Source of the DNA: DATJPY01 sp035506135
Lineage (GTDB): Bacteria; Myxococcota_A; UBA9160; PR03
Length of the DNA stretch: 5,423 nt
Assembly: GCA_035506135.1 (NCBI GenBank)
Contig: DATJPY010000116.1
Coordinates: 1 to 5,423, forward strand
Reading direction: 5' to 3'
The position numbers and the translations under genes are program-made. The notes beneath the pieces are model-generated. The model was not told where the DNA came from, searched no databases, and saw only the letters and a list, made by a program, of their open reading frames with translations. Shown here in pieces: positions 1-5,359 of the stretch; the first letter of the stretch is position 1, and each line of letters starts with the position of its first letter.

Positions 1-250
1 GGGGCTTCGGCTCGGCGAACTCGCGGTCGCGCAGCCCGGCGCTGCTGATCGAGGCCGCGCCGTCTGCGGCACCCGCGCGCAGCTCGTACTCGAGCGTGGG
101 GTCGTCGCTCGGCGCGATCGTCTGCCGGAACACGACGTGGAACTCGGGGCCGACGTGGAGCACGCGCACCACCACCTCGCCGAGCCCGAGCGTCGCGATC
201 ACGGCCGCCAGCGCGAGCGCGACGTTCGAAAGCGCGGAACGCGGGCGCAT
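1..250 (-). CDS. SGNH/GDSL-hydrolase-like membrane-anchored protein, N-terminal fragment (cut by window edge)
   Basis: The first 83 residues are visible, read from an ATG at 248-250 leftwards off the window. A short basic N-terminus (MRPRS) is followed by one hydrophobic segment at about residues 9-31, with GEVVVRVLH at 24-32. This is a type II anchor or uncleaved signal. Residues 53-83 hold a tyrosine/leucine-rich stretch (LEYELRAG) and then SSAGLRDREFAEPKP. That layout matches the region just before the GDS catalytic block in SGNH/GDSL-type proteins of deltaproteobacteria and planctomycetes, where 'N-S-x-G-x-R-D-x-E ... KP' leads into the 'R-I-x-x-x-G-D-S' block. The catalytic Ser, Asp and His would lie outside the window, so enzymatic activity cannot be confirmed. 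Such proteins often act outside the inner membrane on acylated glycans or lipids; that role is inference here. No clear Shine-Dalgarno precedes the ATG, and no other start codon occurs in the 50 bases upstream in frame. It is divergent from the GT-C-like gene. Confidence 0.72.
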   Translation of the reverse strand, partial: MRPRSALSNVALALAAVIATLGLGEVVVRVLHVGPEFHVVFRQTIAPSDDPTLEYELRAGAADGAASISSAGLRDREFAEPKP

Positions 251-286
251 CGGCGCAACGCTACTGAAGGACGCGGCGTCGCTGCT
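251..286. promoter_or_regulatory. 36-bp divergent intergenic gap between the SGNH-like and GT-C-like genes
   Basis: These 36 bases are all that separate the two chosen start codons. I see no convincing -35/-10 pair. CTACTGAAGGA at 261-271 is the only SD-like stretch on the plus strand, and there is none for the minus-strand gene. Promoters must lie inside one of the two coding regions, overlap each other, or one start must be wrong. Confidence 0.3.
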
Positions 287-1957
287 ATGCTCGATGCGCC
301 GATGCGCGCGCCTTTCTGCCGCGGCTCGCTCCTCGCGCTGCTGCTCGCGCTCGCGGGGTTCGCGGCGGCGCCCGCGCACGCGGCGCTGCCGCTCGGCGGT
401 GCGGCTCCGCTGGAGCCACTCGAGCGCACCAACGCACTGCTTCGGATCGCGATCGGCGCCGCGGCGGTCTGGGTCTGGACGGGAGGCTTCGGCGTGGGCC
501 GCAGCGCTCTCGCGCCTGGCGGCTCGGCGCGGCGCCTCGCGCTCGCCGGGCTGGCGGCCCTCGCCTTCACCTCGAACTACAACTTCTTCTGGTGGACCGG
601 CCTCCACACGCACGAGCTCTTCCACTACTACCTCGGCTCGAAGTACTTCCCGGAGCTCGGCTACTTCCGACTCTACGAGTGCAGCGTGCAGGCGCTCGGC
701 GCCGACGGCACCCCGGTTGCCATCGGTGACATCACCGATCTGCGCACCAAGCGGCGCCGGCCGGCGGCCGAGGTGCTGGCCGAGGCGGCGCCCTGCCGCG
801 AGCAGTTCGCGCCGGATCGCTGGGCTTCCTTCCGGCACGACGTCGGCGTGTTCCGGCGGCTCATGGGGGACGATGGCTTCGCCACGGCGCTGCTCGACCA
901 CGGCTACAACCCCTCGCCGGTGTGGACCCTGGTCGGCCGGCCGCTCGCGTCGCTCGTGCCGGCGACACCGGCGGGACTCTGGACGCTGGCGCGCATCGAC
1001 CTCTGGCTCCTGGTCGCGCTCTTCGCCGCGATCGGGTGGGCCTTCGGGCTCGAGGCGATCTGCCTGGCGGCGATCGCCTGGGGTGCATGCGGCCATACCC
1101 GCTATCAGTGGACGGGGGGCGCCTTCCTGCGCCAGATGTGGCTCGCGGCGGCGATCGCGGCGATCTGTCTCTCGCGCAGGGGACGCGACGCGGCGGCGGG
1201 CGCGCTGCTGGCGCTGGCGTCGCTCGAGCGCGTCTTTCCGGTGTTGCTCTTCGCAGGGACGGGGCTGCGGCAGCTCCGCGTCCTCTTGCGCGAGCGCCGG
1301 CTCGAGCGCCGCTTCGCCCGCTTCGCCGCCGGCGCCGCGCTCGCGGGCTGCGCGCTCGTCGCGGTGGGCACCGCGGTCGCGGGTCGCGGGGCCGGCGTGT
1401 GGCGCGAGTTCGCCGACAACCTGTCGGCGATGACCGCCTTCACGCCGCGCAACGGGCTCGGGCTCGAGTACCTGCTCGCCTACACCAAGTCGCCGCCGGC
1501 GGGCCTGGTCGTCCCCGACGATCCCGAGGCCCTCGAGACGGTGATCCAGGACACGAAGCGCGCCACCTTCGCGTCGCGCCGCTGGCTCTACTACGGAGCG
1601 CTGGCCGGCTTCGGCGTCCTGTTCGTGCGCGCGGCATGGCGCGACCCGGGGCAGCTCGAGGGCTGGGAGTCGATCGCCATGGGAGCCTTCCTGATCCCGG
1701 TGCTCACGATGCCCGCGTCCTACTACTTCGGCTTCAGCCTGGCTGCGGTGCCGCTCGCGACGCGGCGACCGCGGATCGGGAGCGCGTTGCTCGTCGCCGT
1801 GCTCGGCTCGAGCCTCGGCATCGCCGGCTGGCAGACGGGATCGACCGCCTTCGCGATCTCGTCGTTCGCGCTGCTCGTGGCGTGCGCGTGGACGCTGCTC
1901 GAGCTCCAGTGGCCGGCGCCGAAGAATCGCGCCGGCTACCCCGCGAGCGCCGCGTAG
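287..1957 (+). CDS. Multi-pass membrane protein, GT-C glycosyltransferase-like (GT87/DUF2029-like), uncharacterised
   Basis: This is a 556-residue integral membrane protein, read from ATG 287 to TAG 1955-1957. Residues 14-32 form a strong signal-like hydrophobic segment ending AHA-A, a possible signal peptidase site or first helix. Further hydrophobic segments lie near 51-70, 84-103, 233-254, 255-270, 283-296, 303-322, 346-366, 435-450, 461-492, 497-516 and 520-540. The first large extracytoplasmic loop opens with HTHELFHYYLGSKYF (107-121) and continues ELGYFRLYEC (123-132). Acidic and histidine residues here sit where GT-C enzymes carry their catalytic acid, so E110 is a candidate. The length and topology fit GT-C enzymes that use polyprenyl-phosphate sugars. 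No substrate can be read, and a non-catalytic membrane protein is possible. The start is a choice: ATG 302 (residue 6) and an in-frame ATG at 137 also exist. The 137 start is rejected because it adds 50 hydrophilic residues overlapping the divergent gene. An AAGGA at 267-271 is the only SD-like motif, 15 nt from ATG 287. Confidence 0.75.
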   Translation: MLDAPMRAPFCRGSLLALLLALAGFAAAPAHAALPLGGAAPLEPLERTNALLRIAIGAAAVWVWTGGFGVGRSALAPGGSARRLALAGLAALAFTSNYNFFWWTGLHTHELFHYYLGSKYFPELGYFRLYECSVQALGADGTPVAIGDITDLRTKRRRPAAEVLAEAAPCREQFAPDRWASFRHDVGVFRRLMGDDGFATALLDHGYNPSPVWTLVGRPLASLVPATPAGLWTLARIDLWLLVALFAAIGWAFGLEAICLAAIAWGACGHTRYQWTGGAFLRQMWLAAAIAAICLSRRGRDAAAGALLALASLERVFPVLLFAGTGLRQLRVLLRERRLERRFARFAAGAALAGCALVAVGTAVAGRGAGVWREFADNLSAMTAFTPRNGLGLEYLLAYTKSPPAGLVVPDDPEALETVIQDTKRATFASRRWLYYGALAGFGVLFVRAAWRDPGQLEGWESIAMGAFLIPVLTMPASYYFGFSLAAVPLATRRPRIGSALLVAVLGSSLGIAGWQTGSTAFAISSFALLVACAWTLLELQWPAPKNRAGYPASAA

Positions 1958-1958
1958 C
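1935..1958. terminator. Small imperfect hairpin at the convergent gene ends, possible bidirectional transcription stop
   Basis: GCTAC (1935-1939) is the exact reverse complement of GTAGC (1954-1958). Inside them GCG (1943-1945) can pair with CGC (1951-1953), leaving a CCC bulge and a 5-nt loop. The two TAG stop codons lie in opposite arms: the dehydrogenase's at 1936-1938 and the GT-C-like gene's at 1955-1957. No T-tract follows on either strand, so this is at best a weak intrinsic terminator. It may also just reflect the two facing stop codons. Confidence 0.25.
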
Positions 1959-2895
1959 GAACCCCGGTCAGCTTCTCGGAGACGTCCCAGAGCTTCGCGG
2001 CCACGGCGGCGTCGTGCGAGCGCGCGTTGGACTCGACCTTGCGCGGCGCGCCGGTCAGCTCGCCCAGCCCGTCGGGTCCGATGTAGTCGCCGCCGCGCAC
2101 GTCCGGCGCGGTGGCCGCGTAGAGCGTCGGCAGCGCGCCGGCGGCCGCGTCCTGCGAGAGCAGCGCGTTGCCCAGACGCACGATGCGCTCCTGCCAGCGC
2201 GAGCCGTCCATGCGCGGGCCGGCGAACTGCAGGTTCGTCGCGGCGTAGCCGGGGTGACACGCGACGCTGATCAGGTCGGCGCCGCGCTTGTCGAGGCGGC
2301 GCTGCAGCTCGTAGGCGAAGAGAAGGTTGGCGAGCTTGCTCTGCCCATAGGCCCGCCACTTGCCGTAGCGCCGCTCGCTCTGCAGGTCGTCGAAGCGGAT
2401 CCGGCCGGCGCGATGTGCGCCGCTGCTCACCGTCACGATGCGTGGGCCCGGGCCGTTTGCCCGCGCGGGTGCCGCGAGGAGCCGATCCAGCAGGAGACCG
2501 GTCAGCGCGAAGTGGCCCAGGTGGTTCGTCCCGAGCTGCATCTCGAAGCCGTCGGCCGTACGCCGATACGGAAGCGCCATCACGCCGGCGTTGTTCACGA
2601 GGCCGTGGAGCGTGTCGTGGCGCCCCGCAAAGGCGGCTGCGAAGGCGCGCACCGACGCCAGCGAGGCCAGGTCGAGCTCCATCGCCTCGACCGACGCCTG
2701 CGGCGCGTCGGCGCGGATTGCGGCCACGGCGCCGCGCGCCTTCTCGGGATCGCGACACGCCAGCACGACCCGCGCGCCGCGGCGCGCAAGCGCGTGCGCT
2801 GCCTCGAGGCCGATGCCGCTGTTGCCGCCGGTCACGATGTAGAGCAGCCCACCCAGCTCCGGGACGTCGGCGGCCTTGAAGCCAGCGCGCGCCAT
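1936..2895 (-). CDS. Short-chain dehydrogenase/reductase, NADP-type, retinol-dehydrogenase/WWOX-like
   Basis: This is a 319-residue cytosolic SDR with a complete active site. The N-terminal Rossmann fold has the cofactor motif TGGNSGIG (22-29). An arginine after strand beta-2 (ACRDP, R48) favours NADP(H), and D75 in ELDLAS contacts the adenine. NNAGVM at 101-106 follows. The catalytic tetrad is visible as N124 (GTNHLGHF), S158 (TVSSGA), Y183 and K187 (YGQSK). HPG at 214-216 and GYAATNLQ at 216-223 are typical of the RDH11-14/WWOX-like branch common in mycobacteria and environmental proteobacteria. The reaction would be reversible oxidation of an alcohol or reduction of an aldehyde or ketone, most likely on a lipid, retinoid-like or steroid-like substrate; the substrate is inference. 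The length of about 320 is normal for this branch. The ATG has a strong GGAGGAG SD at 2899-2905. It is the last gene of the minus-strand operon, 10 bp after the rhomboid gene, and its 3' end overlaps the convergent gene by 22 bp. The fold and catalytic assignment are near certain. Confidence 0.95.
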   Translation of the reverse strand: MARAGFKAADVPELGGLLYIVTGGNSGIGLEAAHALARRGARVVLACRDPEKARGAVAAIRADAPQASVEAMELDLASLASVRAFAAAFAGRHDTLHGLVNNAGVMALPYRRTADGFEMQLGTNHLGHFALTGLLLDRLLAAPARANGPGPRIVTVSSGAHRAGRIRFDDLQSERRYGKWRAYGQSKLANLLFAYELQRRLDKRGADLISVACHPGYAATNLQFAGPRMDGSRWQERIVRLGNALLSQDAAAGALPTLYAATAPDVRGGDYIGPDGLGELTGAPRKVESNARSHDAAVAAKLWDVSEKLTGVRYAALAG

Positions 2896-2898
2896 CGA

Positions 2899-2906
2899 CT
2901 CCTCCT
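2899..2906 (-). promoter_or_regulatory. Shine-Dalgarno site of the dehydrogenase gene, overlapping the rhomboid stop codon
   Basis: The minus strand reads TGAGGAGGAG followed by TCG and ATG. The final A of the rhomboid TGA stop (2906-2908) is the first base of AGGAGGAG. The core AGGAGG (2901-2906) lies 5 nt from the ATG at 2893-2895. This is near-perfect anti-SD complementarity. It supports the chosen start and predicts that ribosomes ending on the rhomboid gene can reinitiate on the dehydrogenase. Confidence 0.85.
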
Positions 2907-3652
2907 CAGAAGGCCGCGCGTCGCCGCGCGTAGGGATGGCGCGCGAGCAGCGCCGGATCGCGGAACACGAAGATCAGCAGCGCGCCGGCAGCGAAGCCGC
3001 CGACGTGCGCCCAGAAGGCCACGCCGCCGCCCTCGGAGGCGAGGCTTGCCGTGCCGCCGATGAGCTGGAGCAGGAACCAGTAACCGAGCATGAAGTACGC
3101 CGGCACCGCGACCGTGGTCACGTAGAAGCCGAGGATCAGCAGCATGTGCACGGGCACGCGCGGATAGAGGACGATGTACGCGCCCATCACGCCCCCGATC
3201 GCGCCCGAGGCGCCGACCATCGGCATGGACGAGCCGGGATTCGAGATCACCTGCGCCGCGGCCGCCGCCAGGCCGCACAGCACGTAGAAGATCGCGAAGC
3301 GGGCGTGGCCCATCGCGTCCTCGACGTTGTTCCCGAAGAGCCAGAGGAACCACATGTTGCCGATCAGGTGGAACCAACCGCCGTGCAGGAACATGCTCGT
3401 CAGCGGCGTGAGCCAGTTGGGATGCGACGAGATCACGCAGCTCGCGTTCGGCCCGAGCGCGACGTGCGTCCCCGCTCGCACGGTGTGCAGCAGCTCGCCC
3501 GGAATGAGCCCGAGCGAGCAGACCGAGCGGGTGAGCGCCGCCTCGTTGCCGAGGCCCTGGACCAGCGCCCACGCCGCCACGTTCGCCGCGACCAGGGCCG
3601 CCGTCACGACCGGCGTCAGCACGCCCGGATTCTCGTCGCGGATCGGGAACAC
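2906..3652 (-). CDS. Rhomboid family intramembrane serine protease
   Basis: This is a 248-residue polytopic protein. The N-terminus MFPIRDENP is typical of a common bacterial rhomboid subfamily. After the first helix (about 12-33) comes a loop with SLGLIPGELL (46-55), then FLHGGWFHLIGNMWFLWLFG (88-107). That block holds the oxyanion-side residues H95 and N99, equivalent to GlpG H150 and N154. GASGAIGGVMGAY (147-159) carries the nucleophile S149, and FWAHVGGFAAG (213-223) carries the catalytic H216. The serine-histidine dyad and supporting residues are therefore all present, so an active protease that cuts transmembrane segments within the inner membrane is expected. Six or seven helices are predicted, ending in an arginine-rich cytosolic tail (RRRAAF). 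Two cysteines, C45 and C72, lie in the first loop. The start is GTG, 6 bp after the ligase stop and preceded by GAGGGA. It sits between a ligase and a dehydrogenase in one operon. Its substrate is unknown; a membrane-anchored protein of the same pathway is a guess only. Confidence 0.95.
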   Translation of the reverse strand: MFPIRDENPGVLTPVVTAALVAANVAAWALVQGLGNEAALTRSVCSLGLIPGELLHTVRAGTHVALGPNASCVISSHPNWLTPLTSMFLHGGWFHLIGNMWFLWLFGNNVEDAMGHARFAIFYVLCGLAAAAAQVISNPGSSMPMVGASGAIGGVMGAYIVLYPRVPVHMLLILGFYVTTVAVPAYFMLGYWFLLQLIGGTASLASEGGGVAFWAHVGGFAAGALLIFVFRDPALLARHPYARRRAAF

Positions 3653-3654
3653 GG

Positions 3655-3660
3655 TCCCTC
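3655..3660 (-). promoter_or_regulatory. Shine-Dalgarno site of the rhomboid gene, overlapping the ligase stop codon
   Basis: The minus strand reads TGAGGGACC and then GTG. GAGGGA begins inside the ligase TGA stop (3659-3661) and ends 2 nt before the GTG start at 3650-3652. The spacing is short, but no better start codon or SD is nearby, and the encoded MFPIRDENP matches the usual N-terminus of this rhomboid subfamily. Translational coupling to the ligase gene is likely. Confidence 0.65.
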
Positions 3661-5224
3661 AGACTAGACGGCTCTCGTGGCCCTGCCAGTAGCGGTCGCG
3701 CAGCCGCCGCTTCTGCATCTTCCCTGTCTCGGTGCGCGGCAGTGCGTCGACGAAGTCGATCGTGCGGGGGCACTTGTAGTGCGCGATGCCTGCCCGGCAG
3801 AACTCGATCAGCTCGCGCTCGAGGTCGGATCCCGGCGGCACGCCGGGTGCGGGCACCACGACCGCCTTCACCTCCTCGCCCAGGTCGTCGTTCGGCACGC
3901 CGATCACGGCGACGTCGTAGACCTTGGGGTGTGCAACCAGCCGGTTCTCGGTCTCCTGTGGGTAGATGTTGACGCCGCCCGAGATGATCATGTTCGACTG
4001 GCGGTCGGTGAGGAACAGGTAGCCGTCGGTGTCGAGATAGCCGATGTCGCCGATCGTGAAGAGCTCGCCGCGGTAGGTGCCGGCGGTCTTCTTCTCGTCC
4101 TTGTGGTAGGCGAAGCGGGCGGTGGGATCGGGGGGCGCCTCGAAGTAGATGGCGCCCTCGCGACCGGGCTCCTCGATCCGGCGTCCCTCCTCGTCGAGGA
4201 TGTACACCCTGCCGCCCGCCCAGTGCCGGCCGACGGATCCCCTGCGCTCGAGCCACTCGCGCGCGCGGATCAGCGTCCCTCCGCCTTCGGTGCCGGCGTA
4301 GTACTCCATGATCGCGTCGCCCCACCACGCGATCATCGCCTCCTTGACGGGAATCGGGCAGGGCGCCGCGGCGTGCACCGCGACGCGCAGCGTCGACACG
4401 TCGTAGCGCGCGCGCACCGCCTCGGGCAGCGCCAGCAGCCGCTTGAAGTGCGTCGGCACCCACTGCGACGTGGTGACGTGCTGGTCCTGGATGTGGCGTA
4501 GCGCGTCCTCGGCATCGAAGCGCTTCATCACCACGACGGTCGCTCCGATCCGATGCTGTGCCGACGAGAAGGCGAGCGGGGCCGCGTGGTAGAGCGGCGC
4601 CGGCGACAGATAGACGTCGCCCTCATCCATCCCGAACAGCCGCACCAGGCCGACCGCGGCGACGACCGTTCGCGGATCGCCGGCCGGCGCGCGCGCGAGC
4701 GGCCGTCGCACGCCCTTGGGCCGGCCCGTGGTCCCGGAGGAGTAGAGCATCACCGAGCCTTCGAGCTCCTCGCCGAGCGGCTCGTCCTTGGGTGCGTCGG
4801 CGAGCGCCTCCTCGAGCGAGCGGAAGCCCGGAATCGGTCCGCCGACGCTGGCGACGACCGCGAGCTGCGGCACCGCGCGCGCGACGGCGACCGCCACCTC
4901 GGCGAAGCGCACGTGGGCGAGAAACACCTTTGCGTCACAGTTGTCGACGATGTACTCGGTCTCGTCGCGCTGGAGATGCCAGTTGACGGGCGTCAGGTAG
5001 AGCCCGCTCCGATGGCACGCCCAGAAGACATCGTAGAAGGTGTCGTCGTTGCCGATCAGCACGGCGACGGAGTCACCCAGCTCGAGGCCCCAGCTCCGGA
5101 AGACGTGCGCGAGGCGGCGAGAGCGTGCCTCCAGCTCGCCGTAGCTCTCGATCGTCTCCCCGTTTCCGTAGATCACGGCCGGGCGATCGGGATCCTTGCG
5201 CGCATAGGTCGAAACGGTGAACAA
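3659..5224 (-). CDS. AMP-forming acyl-CoA synthetase (fatty-acid/carboxylate-CoA ligase, FadD4-like)
   Basis: This ANL-superfamily enzyme activates a carboxylic acid with ATP and joins it to coenzyme A. From the chosen TTG start it has 521 residues. The motifs in order are: YSSGTTGRPKGV (161-172), the ATP phosphate loop; PLYHAAP (210-216); HAAAPCP (284-290); YYAGTEGGG (308-316), adenine/acyl contact; GDIGYLDTDGY (392-402) with ribose-binding D393; R408 in the hinge; SGGVNIYPQE (415-424); and PRTETGK near the C-terminus with the adenylation lysine K502. The pattern, including VRRPL after the P-loop and the RDRYW ending, is close to mycobacterial FadD4 and bile-acid/steroid-side-chain CoA ligases. 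The substrate is probably a fatty or sterol-type acid, which is inference. The start is unusual: TTG 5222-5224 follows AGGGAGAG at 5233-5240 by 8 nt and gives a normal N-terminus (FTVSTYARKDPDRPAV). A second TTG at 5279-5281 would add 19 residues but has no SD. It is the first gene of the operon with the rhomboid and dehydrogenase genes. Confidence 0.93.
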   Translation of the reverse strand: MFTVSTYARKDPDRPAVIYGNGETIESYGELEARSRRLAHVFRSWGLELGDSVAVLIGNDDTFYDVFWACHRSGLYLTPVNWHLQRDETEYIVDNCDAKVFLAHVRFAEVAVAVARAVPQLAVVASVGGPIPGFRSLEEALADAPKDEPLGEELEGSVMLYSSGTTGRPKGVRRPLARAPAGDPRTVVAAVGLVRLFGMDEGDVYLSPAPLYHAAPLAFSSAQHRIGATVVVMKRFDAEDALRHIQDQHVTTSQWVPTHFKRLLALPEAVRARYDVSTLRVAVHAAAPCPIPVKEAMIAWWGDAIMEYYAGTEGGGTLIRAREWLERRGSVGRHWAGGRVYILDEEGRRIEEPGREGAIYFEAPPDPTARFAYHKDEKKTAGTYRGELFTIGDIGYLDTDGYLFLTDRQSNMIISGGVNIYPQETENRLVAHPKVYDVAVIGVPNDDLGEEVKAVVVPAPGVPPGSDLERELIEFCRAGIAHYKCPRTIDFVDALPRTETGKMQKRRLRDRYWQGHESRLV

Positions 5225-5232
5225 GGGCCGAC

Positions 5233-5240
5233 TCTCCCTG
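5233..5240 (-). promoter_or_regulatory. Shine-Dalgarno-like site that supports the TTG start of the ligase
   Basis: The minus strand reads CCAGGGAGAGTCGGCCC and then TTG. The purine run AGGGAGAG is centred about 12 nt upstream of the TTG at 5222-5224. The alternative TTG at 5279-5281 has only CCCTGGG before it. This is why the shorter ligase product was chosen. Confidence 0.55.
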
Positions 5241-5340
5241 GCGACTCGCGCGGGCGACCGAGGAGCCCACGCCAGGCACAACCCAGGGTATCCGAGCGCC
5301 GGCCCTCGAGCAGGTCCCCTGCGTTCCGCGGTTGCGATTC

Positions 5341-5359
5341 ACGCTCGGAACCAGAGCGT
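5341..5359. promoter_or_regulatory. Perfect 6-bp inverted repeat upstream of the operon, operator candidate
   Basis: ACGCTC (5341-5346) and GAGCGT (5354-5359) are exact reverse complements separated by 7 nt. They lie about 117-135 bp upstream of the ligase TTG start, in the 199-bp stretch (5225-5423) where I find no gene. On the minus strand a TTGCCA hexamer (5362-5367) precedes the repeat and GTGAAT (5337-5342) overlaps its far end. The repeat thus fills the spacer of a weak putative promoter (19-nt spacing), as operators for TetR- or MarR-type repressors often do. In DNA this GC-rich a short palindrome can arise by chance. Confidence 0.22.

Noticed and set aside
137..286. Upstream in-frame extension of the GT-C-like gene to ATG 137
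   Set aside because: It would add 50 charged, histidine/arginine-rich residues before a clear signal-like segment, has no SD, and overlaps the divergent gene's coding region by 114 bp.
96..1433. Plus-strand 445-codon frame overlapping the GT-C-like gene
   Set aside because: Ser/Arg-rich frame-shifted reading of the same DNA; it lacks the hydrophobic segments and conserved loop found in the chosen frame.
2772..2787. Perfect 16-bp GC-only palindrome centred on CCGCGG inside the dehydrogenase gene
   Set aside because: It encodes the ordinary ARRGAR stretch of the Rossmann fold. Arg/Ala/Gly codons in GC-rich DNA readily make such palindromes, and no second copy was noticed.
922..3063. Long open plus-strand frame (713 codons) spanning the end of the GT-C-like gene and the antisense of the dehydrogenase
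   Set aside because: Its translation is Arg/Ala/Gly/Pro-rich with no recognisable domain, and it overlaps two well-supported genes in other frames. Such frames are expected in about 70% GC DNA.
2832..4463. Long open minus-strand frame (543 codons) across the rhomboid and ligase genes
   Set aside because: It is a shifted frame of two strongly supported genes, has arginine-rich low-complexity composition and shows no motifs.
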